Part shown: positions 49,554 to 58,118 of the stretch, piece after piece
How the letters are laid out: each line of letters starts with the position of its first letter
Numbering within the stretch: position 1 is the first letter of the stretch
From: Nonomuraea sediminis
Lineage (GTDB): Bacteria; Actinomycetota; Actinomycetes; Streptosporangiales; Streptosporangiaceae
Direction: 5' to 3'
DNA length: 64,000 nt
Assembly: GCF_018531495.1 (NCBI RefSeq)
Contig: NZ_JAHDTI010000002.1
Coordinates: 682,001 to 746,000 of the forward strand
The notes under the pieces: generated by a model
Told to the model about the DNA's origin: nothing
The model's input: only the letters and a program-made list of their open reading frames with translations
Databases searched by the model: none
Translations under genes and position numbers: made by a program

Positions 49554-50477
49554 TCAGTTCGTGGACCTGCGGGCCTGGGTCGTCTCGCGGACGACCGTCC
49601 AGGCGTCCGCCACCTGGCCCACGTGTTCGAGCTTGTCGGGGTTGATCACCGTACGGATCGTCTGGATCTGTCCGTCGACGATGTCGAGCGTCCAGGTGTT
49701 GATGACCTTGCCGTCCCGGTCGCGGAAGATCGCGCCTGGCTGGCCGTTCACCTGATGCGGCTCCACGACGCCGCCGATCTGCGCGAACGGCGAGACCAGA
49801 GCGGCGATCGCCCGGGACACGTTCTCGGCGCCGAAGATGCCCTTGCCCCACTGCGGGGCCTTGCCGCCGCTGTCGCTGACCAGGTGCACGTCGGCGGCGA
49901 GCAGTTCCTGCAGCCCGTCGACGTCGCCCTGCTTGAAGGCGACGAAGAACCGTTCGGCGAGCTCCTCGCGCTCGCGCCGGTCGGCTTCGAAGCGAGGGCG
50001 ACCGGCGTCCATGTGGCGGCGCGCCCGTGCCGCGAGCTGGCGGCAGGCCGCCTCCGACCTGTCCACCGTCGTCGCGATCTCCGGGAAGCCGAACCCGAAC
50101 ACCTCCCGCAGCACGAAGACCGCGCGCTCGAGCGGGCTGAGCCGCTCAAGCAGCAGCAGGGCGGCCATCGACAGCGAGTCGGCCAGCTCCGCCGACCGCG
50201 CCGGATCCTCATAGGGGTCGGCGAGCAGCGGCTCGGGGAACCACGGCCCGACGTACTCCTCGCGCCGGACGCGCGCCGAGCGCAGCACGTCGATCGAGAT
50301 CCGGGTCACCACGGCCGACAGGAAGGACTTGGCGGAGGCGGGCTGGGTGGGCGTGGTCTGGTAGCGCAGCCAGCTCTCCTGGACCGCGTCCTCGGCCTCG
50401 CTCACGCTGCCCAGGATCCGGTAGGCGATGGAGAACAGCAGCGGCCGCAGGTCCTCGAACTCTTCGGCGCGGGTCAT
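49554..50477 (-). CDS. ECF41-family RNA polymerase sigma factor (SigJ-like)
   Basis: A 307-residue extracytoplasmic-function sigma factor. Region 2 reads LRPLLFSIAYRILGSVSEAE, then AVQESWLRYQ. The linker contains GPWFPEPL. Region 4 reads LERAVFVLREVFGFGFPEIA, then VDRSEAACRQLAARARRHM. A fused SnoaL-like C-terminal domain follows, with SDSGGKAPQW and VINPDKLEHV, the two motifs that mark group ECF41 and regulate its activity in place of an anti-sigma factor. ATG 50477 overlaps the stop of the epimerase-like gene (ATGA). An ECF41-type promoter stands before that operon, implying autoregulation. Confidence 0.93.
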   Translation of the reverse strand: MTRAEEFEDLRPLLFSIAYRILGSVSEAEDAVQESWLRYQTTPTQPASAKSFLSAVVTRISIDVLRSARVRREEYVGPWFPEPLLADPYEDPARSAELADSLSMAALLLLERLSPLERAVFVLREVFGFGFPEIATTVDRSEAACRQLAARARRHMDAGRPRFEADRREREELAERFFVAFKQGDVDGLQELLAADVHLVSDSGGKAPQWGKGIFGAENVSRAIAALVSPFAQIGGVVEPHQVNGQPGAIFRDRDGKVINTWTLDIVDGQIQTIRTVINPDKLEHVGQVADAWTVVRETTQARRSTN

Positions 50478-51406
50478 GCCAGCTCCTCCTTGAAGCCCTG
50501 CCGCCAGGAGGGGTAGTGCGGCTGCCAGCCGAGCTCCCGCTTGGCCTTGGCGTTGGAGAAGCCGCGCCCCTGGGTCATCATCGTCACCGCGACCTCCCCG
50601 GCCAGCGGCCGGGCCAGCCAGGCGGGCACCCGCATCGGCTTCTTGGCTCCCGCGCACTCGGCCAGGTAGGGCAGCCACTGGTCGGCCGGGGCCGGCTCGT
50701 CGTCGACGATGTTGAACACCCCCCTCGCCTGCAGCTCCACAGCCAGCACGGTAGCGCTCGCCGCGTCGTCCAGATGCACCCACGAGCAGTGGCCGGCGCC
50801 GCCCCCGACCACCGGGAACTGCCGCTTGCGCACGGGATCGACCAGGTCGTCCATGGCGCCAGGCCCGTAGAACCAGCCGTAGCGCAGGACCGCGCCGCCG
50901 GCCTTGACGACCACGTCCTCGACGTGGCCGACAGCCCTCATCCCCGGCTCCGCCGGCGTCCCCGTCATCGGGTCCACCGGGTCCCGCTCGGTCTTCACCC
51001 AGCCGCCCCTGCGGATGCCGTTCCAGGCGCCGTAGCTCTGCGCGACGAAGTTGGTCACACCGGTCGCCTCGGCGGCGGCCAGCAGATGGTCCGTCCCCTC
51101 GGTGCGCAGCCGGTTGGTGCCCGCGAACCACTGATCCATGTGCTTCATGTCGGGCTTGCCTGCGTGCGCCACGGAGATCGCGGTCATCTGGTGCACGATC
51201 GCTTCCGGCCTGGCCTTGGCCACCGCCTCACCGACCGACATCGCGTCCAGCCCGTCCATCACGACCGCCTCGGCGCCCAGCTGCTCAAGCAGTCCCAGCT
51301 TGGCCGCGCTCGTCGTCGTGGCCGTCACCTGGTGCCCCCGGGCCACGAGCTGCGGCACCAGCCGCCGCCCCAAAACCCCGGTCCCACCAGCCACGAACAC
51401 CCGCAT
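50474..51406 (-). CDS. NAD-dependent epimerase/dehydratase-like protein (ECF41 partner)
   Basis: A 310-residue extended-SDR-like protein with GGTGVLGRRLVPQLVARGHQ at the N-terminus (loop GGTGVLG), VAQSYGAWNG in place of the usual Ser/Tyr site, YGWFYGPGAM and HCSWVHLDDAASATVLAV. ATG 51406 is chosen because GGAAGG lies 8 nt upstream; 51412 is too close. It precedes and overlaps the ECF41 sigma gene. ECF41 genes are typically next to a carboxymuconolactone decarboxylase, oxidoreductase or epimerase ('COE') gene, so this is the expected target/partner. Its physiological substrate is unknown. Confidence 0.87.
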   Translation of the reverse strand: MRVFVAGGTGVLGRRLVPQLVARGHQVTATTTSAAKLGLLEQLGAEAVVMDGLDAMSVGEAVAKARPEAIVHQMTAISVAHAGKPDMKHMDQWFAGTNRLRTEGTDHLLAAAEATGVTNFVAQSYGAWNGIRRGGWVKTERDPVDPMTGTPAEPGMRAVGHVEDVVVKAGGAVLRYGWFYGPGAMDDLVDPVRKRQFPVVGGGAGHCSWVHLDDAASATVLAVELQARGVFNIVDDEPAPADQWLPYLAECAGAKKPMRVPAWLARPLAGEVAVTMMTQGRGFSNAKAKRELGWQPHYPSWRQGFKEELA

Positions 51407-51449
51407 GACCATCACCTTCCCGGTCCCAGACCCTGTCTTCGAAGCCCGA

Positions 51450-51476
51450 GACGAGACAGCCCACCCAGCTGTGACA
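51450..51476 (-). promoter_or_regulatory. ECF41-type promoter of the epimerase-sigma operon
   Basis: On the minus strand TGTCACA (51476-51470), exactly 16 nt, then CGTC (51453-51450). This is a full match to the promoter described for ECF41 sigma factors (TGTCACA-N16-CGTC). It stands 43 nt before the epimerase ATG, so the sigma factor probably drives its own operon. Confidence 0.85.
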
Positions 51477-51564
51477 TGCGGACAGAAATTCACGCAGAAA
51501 CACGACACAGGGTGTCGGGTTTCTGATCGACCATGGTCTCCGGCTACCAACCGGAAGGACCTCC

Positions 51565-52077
51565 ATGCGCGAAACATCAGCAGAGCTCAAAGAGCTCCAA
51601 AGCCTCCTGGACTCCTCCCTGTCCCGGTCCACCTCGCATCTCCGCTCGATCGTCACCGAGCGCACCCTGACCGCGGAGCAGCTCACCCAGGTCCTGACCA
51701 GCATGTGCACCCTCGCCCTGTCGACTGTGACGGCGAACGGCGAGCCGCGGATCAGCGGCGTGGACGGGCACTTCCTGCACGGCAAGTGGCATTTCGGGAC
51801 GGCGCGCAACGCCGCCAAGGCCCGCCACCTCGCCGCCCGCCCGGCCGCCAGCGTCGCACACCTGCGCGGCGAGGACCTGGGCGTGTTCACCCACGGCACG
51901 GTCGAGATCCTCAACCCCCTGGACGGCGAGCCTGCCGCAGACTGGCCGGAACTGCTCGCGTACTTCCAGGACTTCTACGGCGACGACACCTTCGACTGGG
52001 TCGACGAAGTCGTCTACTACCGGCTGCACCCGCACTGGATGACCGTCTACGCCCCCGACTTCGACAAACTCACATAA
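51565..52077 (+). CDS. Pyridoxamine 5'-phosphate oxidase-family (split-barrel) protein
   Basis: A 170-residue flavin/F420-type split-barrel protein. After a helical N-terminus (residues 1-45) come the FMN-binding-like strands: MCTLALSTVTANGEPRISGV, LHGKWHFGTARNAAKARHLA, RPAASVAHLRGEDLGVFTHG and, near the end, YYRLHPHWMTVYAPDF. Actinobacterial members commonly use F420 or bind haem or biliverdin. The cofactor here is not determined. GGAAGGACC lies 6 nt before the ATG. It is divergent from the ECF41 operon with about 158 bp between. Confidence 0.83.
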   Translation: MRETSAELKELQSLLDSSLSRSTSHLRSIVTERTLTAEQLTQVLTSMCTLALSTVTANGEPRISGVDGHFLHGKWHFGTARNAAKARHLAARPAASVAHLRGEDLGVFTHGTVEILNPLDGEPAADWPELLAYFQDFYGDDTFDWVDEVVYYRLHPHWMTVYAPDFDKLT

Positions 52078-52098
52078 CACCCAGACGCGATGCTCCCT

Positions 52099-52125
52099 GC
52101 AGGCCGTTATCCAATCTTTGCCTGC
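52099..52125. terminator. Weak hairpin after the oxidase-family gene
   Basis: GCAGGC (52099-52104) and GCCTGC (52120-52125) form a short stem with a 15-nt loop, 22 nt after the stop codon. Confidence 0.3.
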
Positions 52126-52160
52126 GGGCCTCTTGCGTGACCGAACGGGCGACCTCACTA

Positions 52161-52256
52161 TGAACGTTCAAACGCCCTAGGCGTTAAATCTCAGCCAGTC
52201 AGGCAATCCCCTGAAGGGATTACCTGCGTGTTCTCAGTGGTGGATATGAACGTTCA
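52161..52256. promoter_or_regulatory. Operator cluster before the second sugar operon
   Basis: The perfect palindrome TGAACGTTCA occurs twice (52161-52170 and 52247-52256), the second overlapping the aminotransferase start codon. Between them lie AACGCC-CTA-GGCGTT (52171-52185) and AATCCC-CTGAA-GGGATT (52205-52221). A related TGATCGTTCA (59138-59147) overlaps the start of the last gene of the cluster. The central CG with flanking inverted arms fits LacI-family sites, and a LacI-type regulator is encoded within the cluster. Confidence 0.55.
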
Positions 52257-53415
52257 ACTTCCCGAGGCTTACCTGAGCCAGTTCCGGGAGCCCTCCGGGT
52301 ACCTGGACTTCGCCCGGGTCGGGCCGGTTTCGCGGGTCGTCGAGCACGCCATCGCCACCGCTTTCGCCCAGTGCGCCGCAGGCCGGTTCGGCGAGGGGGC
52401 GGCCGAGGCGACCGCCTCCGTCGCCGCGCTTCTCGAGGCGGGCGAGGACGAGGTGGCGTTCGTCAGCTCCACCAGTCATGGGCTGTTCGCCGCGGCCGCC
52501 GCGCTGGAGGGCGAGGGCACCGTGCTCGTGCCGCGGGGCGAGTTCCCCGCCAACATCCACCCCTGGTTGCGCTTCCAGGACCGCGGCGGCCTGCGGGTCA
52601 GGTGGATCGACGCGGCGAAGGTCACGCCTGACGTGGTCGCGGCCATGCTCGGTCCCGAGGTGCGGGCGCTGGCCGTCAGCGCGGTCGACGCCCTGACGGG
52701 GCACCGGCGGGCGCTGGGCGAGCTGAAGGAGGTTCTCGGGCCGGACCGGCTGCTGGTCGTGGATGCGATCCAGGCGCTGGGCTCGGTGCCCGTCGAGGCA
52801 GGCGCGGCCGACCTGCTGGCCTGCGGAGGGCAGAAGTGGCTGCGCGCCGGGTGGGGCGCGGCCGTACTGCTCGTGCGCGACCGGGTCGGCCACCGCCTCG
52901 GCAACGGTCTCGGCGGCTGGCCCGCGTGGCCCATCGAGCAGCCCGCAGAACAGGGCGCAGAGCAGCCCGCGGAACAGCCCGCAGGACTGGGCGCAGAGCA
53001 GTCCGAGGAGCAGGGCGCCGCCTCGGAAGGGGCGCGGGGTGCGGGCGTGCACATCATGACAAATCCTGACTACCCCGCGGTGGCGGCGTTCGGCGCGGCC
53101 GTCGATCTGCTGCTGGCCGCCGGGGTCGATGAGGTGGGGCGTGCCGTGACGGACACGACGCAGGCCCTCCTCGAGACCGCCCGCTCCGGGGGCGCCCGGA
53201 TCCTGCTGGACGACCTGGATCCGGATGAGCGCGGCGGAATCTTCTCCTTCGAGCTTCCCGGTGTGGATCCGGCGCGGACGTGTGCCGCGCTGGACCGCGC
53301 CGGGTTGGTCACCACCCGGCGCGGCGCGTGGATTCGCATCTCACCGCACGCCACCACCCCCCAAGAAAACGTCACGCGCCTGGCTTCGGCGTTGCGTGAC
53401 GCGCACACCCCCTGA
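52246..53415 (+). CDS. Class V aminotransferase-family PLP enzyme
   Basis: A 389-residue fold-type I PLP protein. Markers: VAFVSSTSHGLFAAAAALEG (phosphate-contact loop), LVVDAIQALGSVPVEAGAAD (Asp that pairs with the pyridine nitrogen), and CGGQKWLRAGWGAAVL with the Schiff-base Lys. Between about residues 230 and 260 there is a Glu/Gln/Pro/Ala-rich insertion made of EQPAEQ-like repeats. ATG 52246 is preferred to the GTG at 52228. As first gene of a sugar-uptake operon its role is unclear; it could act on an amino sugar or on a cysteine-related substrate. The binding-protein gene follows after 12 nt. Confidence 0.85.
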   Translation: MNVQLPEAYLSQFREPSGYLDFARVGPVSRVVEHAIATAFAQCAAGRFGEGAAEATASVAALLEAGEDEVAFVSSTSHGLFAAAAALEGEGTVLVPRGEFPANIHPWLRFQDRGGLRVRWIDAAKVTPDVVAAMLGPEVRALAVSAVDALTGHRRALGELKEVLGPDRLLVVDAIQALGSVPVEAGAADLLACGGQKWLRAGWGAAVLLVRDRVGHRLGNGLGGWPAWPIEQPAEQGAEQPAEQPAGLGAEQSEEQGAASEGARGAGVHIMTNPDYPAVAAFGAAVDLLLAAGVDEVGRAVTDTTQALLETARSGGARILLDDLDPDERGGIFSFELPGVDPARTCAALDRAGLVTTRRGAWIRISPHATTPQENVTRLASALRDAHTP

Positions 53416-53427
53416 AGGGACGATCTC

Positions 53428-54741
53428 ATGATCAGTCGACGTGGATTCCTCGCCCTGGCCTCGGCCCTGTCGCTCACGGTCGCCGGCTGCGGCGGCAAGG
53501 CGGCGGAGCAGGACCCGAACGCCCCGGTGAAGATCACCGTGTGGAGCTGGAAGCCCGCATCGGACGGACTGGCCGCGGTGGCCAAGGACTTCGAGAAGGC
53601 CAACCCGCGCATCAAGGTCGACGTCCAGGCCATCGGCAACCCGGCCATCTGGGAGAAGATCACCATCGGCATGGCGGCGGGCGGCAAGGGCCTGGGCGAC
53701 GTGCTCCACATCGGGGTCGACTACCTGCCCGGCTACGTGGACAAGTTCCCCGGCGGGCTGGCCGACCTGCGCAAGTTCGGCGCCGACAAGTACAAGGACG
53801 CCTTCGCCAAGGGCCTGTGGCCCACCGTCACCGGCAAGGACGGCGGGGTGTACGCGCTGCCGTGGGAGGTCAACCCGGCGGGCATCTTCTACCGCTCCGA
53901 CCTGTTCGAGAAGGCCGGGGTCGACCCGGCGAAGATCCAGACCTGGGACGACCTGATCGAGGCAGGCAAGGCGATCAAGGCGAAGACCGGCGCCTACCTC
54001 GTCGGCGTGAACAAGCCCGCCGCGGGCGGCCCCGACATGGACTTCTACCAGATGCTGCTGCAGCAGCAGGGCGCCTTCTACTTCAACAAGGAGGGCGAGG
54101 TCACCCTGGGCGGCCAGCCGGCCGTACAGGCCATGACCCTGATGAAGAAGATGAACGACGCGGGGATCCTGGCCGACACCTCTGGCGAGGGCACCTTCAA
54201 GCAGCTCGTCAGCGGCAACAAGCTGGCCGTGCTGCCGTGGCCGGCCTGGGCGGTGAACTACATCCCCGAGATGCGCCCCGAGCAGAAGGGCCTGTGGCGG
54301 GCGATGCAGCCCCCGGCCATCGCGCCCGGCGGGAAGCGGGCCGCCATCGTCAACTCCACCTACCTGTCGGTGGCGGGCAGCAGCCCGCACGCCGCCGAGG
54401 CGTTCAAGTTCGTCGAGTACGCCCTCACCAAGCCCGAGGTGATCAACAAGGTGTTCAAGGAGGGTGGCGTGTTCCCGGCCCTCACCGCCGCCTACTCGGA
54501 CCCGGTCTTCTCCTCCCCGATGGACTACTACGGCGGGCAGCCGGCGCTGAAGACGTTCACCGACTCGCTCAGCGAGGGCGCGGACGCCACCTTCTACTCC
54601 AGCGACTACGCCAGGGCGCTGAAGATCGCCAGTGACGCGCAGACCCAGGTCCTGATGAAGGGCGCCGACCCGGCCACGACGCTGGCCCAGGCGGCCAAGC
54701 TCGTCGCGCAGCAGACCAACAGGAAGCTCGCGGCCGGATGA
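53428..54741 (+). CDS. Sugar ABC transporter substrate-binding lipoprotein
   Basis: A 437-residue family-1 solute-binding protein. N-terminus MISRRGFLALAS has the twin-arginine motif, then SLTVAGC with the lipidated Cys. The mature protein starts GGKAAEQDPNAP and enters the first lobe with VKITVWSWKPASDGLAAVAK. Ligand-site features include GVYALPWEVNPAGIFYRSDL and LPWPAWAVNYIPEM. The gene overlaps the next permease by 4 nt (ATGA). The GH36 enzyme downstream suggests an alpha-galactoside or another alpha-linked oligosaccharide as ligand, by context only. Confidence 0.92.
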   Translation: MISRRGFLALASALSLTVAGCGGKAAEQDPNAPVKITVWSWKPASDGLAAVAKDFEKANPRIKVDVQAIGNPAIWEKITIGMAAGGKGLGDVLHIGVDYLPGYVDKFPGGLADLRKFGADKYKDAFAKGLWPTVTGKDGGVYALPWEVNPAGIFYRSDLFEKAGVDPAKIQTWDDLIEAGKAIKAKTGAYLVGVNKPAAGGPDMDFYQMLLQQQGAFYFNKEGEVTLGGQPAVQAMTLMKKMNDAGILADTSGEGTFKQLVSGNKLAVLPWPAWAVNYIPEMRPEQKGLWRAMQPPAIAPGGKRAAIVNSTYLSVAGSSPHAAEAFKFVEYALTKPEVINKVFKEGGVFPALTAAYSDPVFSSPMDYYGGQPALKTFTDSLSEGADATFYSSDYARALKIASDAQTQVLMKGADPATTLAQAAKLVAQQTNRKLAAG

Positions 54742-55595
54742 TCACCAGGCGGAACATCCCCTACCTGCTCATCGCGCCCGCGCTGCTCGGGTTCGCCGTC
54801 TTCAAGGCCTACCCGATCCTGGCCGCGGCCTACATCAGCCTGACCACGGGCGCGGGAGCGGCGCGGGGGTTCGTCGGGCTGGACAACTACGCGCGGCTGG
54901 TGGACGACCCGCTGTTCTGGACCTCGCTCGGCAACACCGCGCTCATCCTGGTCGTCCAGGTTCCGATCATGCTGTTCCTCGCGCTGCTGCTCGCGCTGGG
55001 GCTCAACTCCCCGTTCGTACGGCTGCGCGCGGTGTGGCGGCTGGGTGTGTTCATGCCGTCGCTGACCGGGCTGGTCGCCTACGGCGTGCTGTTCTCGGTG
55101 ATCCTCAGCAAGGAGTCCGGGCTGCTCAACTGGCTGCTCGGGTTCTTCGGCGCCGAGCGGATCGACTGGCTGGGCAGCCCGTTCTGGGCGCGCATCGCCA
55201 TCGTGATCGCGCTCACCTGGCACTACACCGGCTACACGGCGGTCATCTACCTGGCCGGGCTGCAGAGCGTCCCGCGGGAGCTCTACGAGGCGGCCATGGT
55301 CGACGGGGCAGGCGCGACCCGCAGGTTCTGGTCGATCACGATCCCGCAGCTGCGGCCGATCCTGCTGCTGACCGTGGTGCTGTCGACGATCGGCACGCTG
55401 CAACTGTTCGACGAGCCGTTCGTGCTGACGGGCGGCGGGCCGGACAACACCACGCTGACCATCTCGCTCTACCTCTACCAGAACGGCTTCCGCTACTTCG
55501 ACTTCGGCTACGCCGCGGCGATCGCCTACGCGCTGACGCTCATGGTCGCCGGGTTCGGGCTGCTGCAGATCAGGCTCACCAGGGGGCGCAAGTGA
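54738..55595 (+). CDS. Sugar ABC transporter permease, MalF-type
   Basis: A 285-residue inner-membrane subunit with six helices. EAA loop ELYEAAMVDGAGATRRFWSI. The region DEPFVLTGGGPDNTTLTISL is highly typical of CUT1 MalF-type permeases. It starts by 4-nt overlap with the binding-protein gene and ends by GTGA overlap with the second permease, making the three importer genes one translational unit. No ATPase gene is nearby. Confidence 0.93.
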   Translation: MITRRNIPYLLIAPALLGFAVFKAYPILAAAYISLTTGAGAARGFVGLDNYARLVDDPLFWTSLGNTALILVVQVPIMLFLALLLALGLNSPFVRLRAVWRLGVFMPSLTGLVAYGVLFSVILSKESGLLNWLLGFFGAERIDWLGSPFWARIAIVIALTWHYTGYTAVIYLAGLQSVPRELYEAAMVDGAGATRRFWSITIPQLRPILLLTVVLSTIGTLQLFDEPFVLTGGGPDNTTLTISLYLYQNGFRYFDFGYAAAIAYALTLMVAGFGLLQIRLTRGRK

Positions 55596-56413
55596 CCAGG
55601 TTGATCAGGGGCTGGCCGCTGACGTTCGTGCTGGCGGCGGTGTTCGGGCTGTGCGTCGGCCCGTTCTACTGGATGGCGATGGCGGCCACCCACGCCAACT
55701 CCGACATCTTCTCCAACCCGCCGAAGTTCTACCCCGGCGACCAGCTGGCGGAGAACACCAGGAAGCTGGAGGAGTCGATCGGGCTGCTGCACGTCCTGGG
55801 CAACACCCTGTTCGTGGCGGTGGCGACCACGCTCGGCGCGCTGGCGATCTCGCTGCTGGCCGGGTACGGCTTCGCCAAGTTCAGCTTCCGCGGCAGGAAC
55901 ACGCTGTTCGTGCTGCTGCTGTCGACGCTGGTCATCCCGGGCGGCGTGACGATCATCCCGGTGTTCGAGATGATGAACGACATCGGGCTGATCGACAGCT
56001 ATCCCGCCTTGATCCTGCCCGGTCTGACGGTGCCGTTCGGCATCTTCCTCATGCGGCAGTCGCTGCTGGCCGTACCCGACGAGCTGCTGGACGCTGCGCG
56101 CGTGGACGGGGCGGGTGAGCTGCGGGTGCTGGCGCGGGTGGTGGTTCCGGTCATGCGGCCGGTGCTGGCGGCGCTGGCGGTCTTCCTGTTCCTCGGCTCG
56201 TGGAACGACTTCCTGTGGCCGCTGATCGCGCTGCGCACGCCGGAGATGCACACGCTGCCGGTCGCGCTCGCCTCGCTGCAGGCCACGAGCAGGACCGACT
56301 TCGGGCAGGTCATGGTGGGCACGGCGATCTCGTCGCTGCCGATGATGGTCCTTTTTCTCGTCCTCCAGAAACAGTTCATCTCCGGCCTGCTGGCCGGTGC
56401 CACGAAGGGATAG
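55592..56413 (+). CDS. Sugar ABC transporter permease, MalG-type
   Basis: A 273-residue permease, GTG start at 55592 overlapping the previous stop. Helices and EAA loop (ELLDAARVDGAGELRVLARV) match the MalG side of CUT1 importers, with FLGSWNDFLWPLIAL near the C-terminal conserved block. The GH36 gene follows after 2 nt. It depends on an ATPase encoded elsewhere, probably of the MsiK type. Confidence 0.93.
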   Translation: MTRLIRGWPLTFVLAAVFGLCVGPFYWMAMAATHANSDIFSNPPKFYPGDQLAENTRKLEESIGLLHVLGNTLFVAVATTLGALAISLLAGYGFAKFSFRGRNTLFVLLLSTLVIPGGVTIIPVFEMMNDIGLIDSYPALILPGLTVPFGIFLMRQSLLAVPDELLDAARVDGAGELRVLARVVVPVMRPVLAALAVFLFLGSWNDFLWPLIALRTPEMHTLPVALASLQATSRTDFGQVMVGTAISSLPMMVLFLVLQKQFISGLLAGATKG

Positions 56414-56415
56414 TC

Positions 56416-58116
56416 ATGCAGATCTGGCAGCCGCACGCGGTGTCCGGCGTCACCTCGGTGCGGGTCGGGGGTGTCGAGATCACGCTCGACGCGGAGGTCA
56501 CGGTGACCGGCGTCGGCGATCGTGTCTGGGAGCTGGACGCGCCGGAGGCGAGCGCGGCCCAGTGGCGTGTGCCGTGCGTGGAGGTGGAGGCGTACTGGAC
56601 GCCGAGCAGCGGCACCCGCTGGGTGCCGCCCATCTGGAACGCCCCTGCCACCTCGCGCCTGACCTCGGGTTCCCCCGTCGCGTCGCTGGTCGGGCGCGAT
56701 GGCGCGAACGTGTGCACGGTGGCGCTCGCCGACGTGGCGGGCCGTACGTCGATCACCAGCGGGGTGATGGAGGAGACGGGCGAGTTCGCCATGACCGTCC
56801 AGGGTCAGGGGCTGCGCATCAGGCTCGACCTGTCCGAGCGGCGCTTCTCCGCGGCCCTGGCCGAGGTCGCCGCCTGGTGGGGCGAGGCGCGCACGCCTCG
56901 CCAGGCGCGGCTGCCCGTCTACTCGACCTGGTACAGCATGCACCAGGAGGTCGACGAGAAGGGAGTGGAACGGCAGGCCGCGCTGGCCAAGGAGCTGGGC
57001 TGCGACACGATCATCGTGGACGACGGCTGGCAGACGGCCGACCGCGCCCGCGGGTACGCCCACTGCGGCGACTGGGAGCCGAACACCGCGGCCTTCCCCG
57101 ACATGGCCGCGCACGTCGAGCGGGTGCACGAGCTCGGCATGGCCTACCTGCTGTGGTACGCGATCCCGTTCGTCGGCAAGGCCAACCCGGCCTTCGCCCG
57201 CTTCGAGGGCAAGTTCCTGCGCTACCTGGACCACATGGACGCGGCCGTGCTCGACCCGCGCCATCCTGACGTGCGCGCCTACCTCGTCGGCAAGCTCGCC
57301 AGGGCGGTCGAGGAGTGGCGGATGGACGGGCTGAAGATCGACTTCGTCGACAGGTTCGCCACCCCCGGCGGCGATCCCGAGCCGTCGCCCGGCGCCGACT
57401 GCGCCGACGTTGATCAGGGCGTCCTGCGCCTGATGGCCGAGCTGGACGCGCGCCTGCCCGGGATCCTCGTGGAGTACCGCCAGCCCTACACCAGCCCGGG
57501 GCTGTGGCCCTACGGCAACATGATCCGCGCGATGGACTGCCCGCTGAGCCCGCAGGAGAACCGGCAGCGGACCGTGGACCTGCGGCTGATCGCGGGACTG
57601 CAGGCCGTGCACTCCGACATGATCCTGTGGCATCCGTCGGAGCCCGACGAGCAGGTCGCCGTCCACCTGATCAACGCGCTGTTCTCGGTGCCGCAGATCT
57701 CGGTCGACCTCCAGGCGCAGCGGCCAGGACAGCTGGCCGCGATCAGGTTCTGGCTGGGGATCTTCCGCGAGTTCCTGGACACGCTGCAGCTCGGCACCCT
57801 GGAGCCGGACCAGCCCGAGCACGGCTACCCCCTCGTGCGGACCTACGATGGGCACGCCATGGTCATCGCCCGGTACGCGCCTCTCCCCGTCGACGTTCCC
57901 GCCGACGGCTGGGCCGAGCTGCTGCTCGCCAACGCCGCCGCCGACACCCGCGTCGTGCTGTACGGCGAGGCGGCGCAGACCGTGGAGTCCGTGGTATACG
58001 ACTGTCGCGGGACCCGGGTGTCCGAGGCCTCGCTGTCGCTGTCGCCGGGAGCGACCCTGGTGACCGTACCCGTGGGCGGGCTGCTGCGGCTGCGCCGTAC
58101 CGAGGAGGAGAGCTGA
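56416..58116 (+). CDS. GH36 alpha-galactosidase-like enzyme
   Basis: A 566-residue enzyme without signal peptide, so cytosolic. Residues 1-160 are the beta-sandwich that precedes the catalytic barrel. The barrel contains DTIIVDDGWQ (198-206 region), then MDGLKIDF with Asp309 as the expected nucleophile, and NMIRAMDCP with Asp374 as a candidate acid/base. The C-terminal beta domain ends GGLLRLRR. GH36/GH27-like enzymes remove alpha-linked galactose or N-acetylgalactosamine. This sequence is shorter than classical GH36 (about 700 residues), so the exact substrate is open. Start ATG 56416 follows the permease stop by 2 nt. It is in the operon of the importer and LacI regulator. Confidence 0.85.
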   Translation: MQIWQPHAVSGVTSVRVGGVEITLDAEVTVTGVGDRVWELDAPEASAAQWRVPCVEVEAYWTPSSGTRWVPPIWNAPATSRLTSGSPVASLVGRDGANVCTVALADVAGRTSITSGVMEETGEFAMTVQGQGLRIRLDLSERRFSAALAEVAAWWGEARTPRQARLPVYSTWYSMHQEVDEKGVERQAALAKELGCDTIIVDDGWQTADRARGYAHCGDWEPNTAAFPDMAAHVERVHELGMAYLLWYAIPFVGKANPAFARFEGKFLRYLDHMDAAVLDPRHPDVRAYLVGKLARAVEEWRMDGLKIDFVDRFATPGGDPEPSPGADCADVDQGVLRLMAELDARLPGILVEYRQPYTSPGLWPYGNMIRAMDCPLSPQENRQRTVDLRLIAGLQAVHSDMILWHPSEPDEQVAVHLINALFSVPQISVDLQAQRPGQLAAIRFWLGIFREFLDTLQLGTLEPDQPEHGYPLVRTYDGHAMVIARYAPLPVDVPADGWAELLLANAAADTRVVLYGEAAQTVESVVYDCRGTRVSEASLSLSPGATLVTVPVGGLLRLRRTEEES

Positions 58117-58118
58117 AG

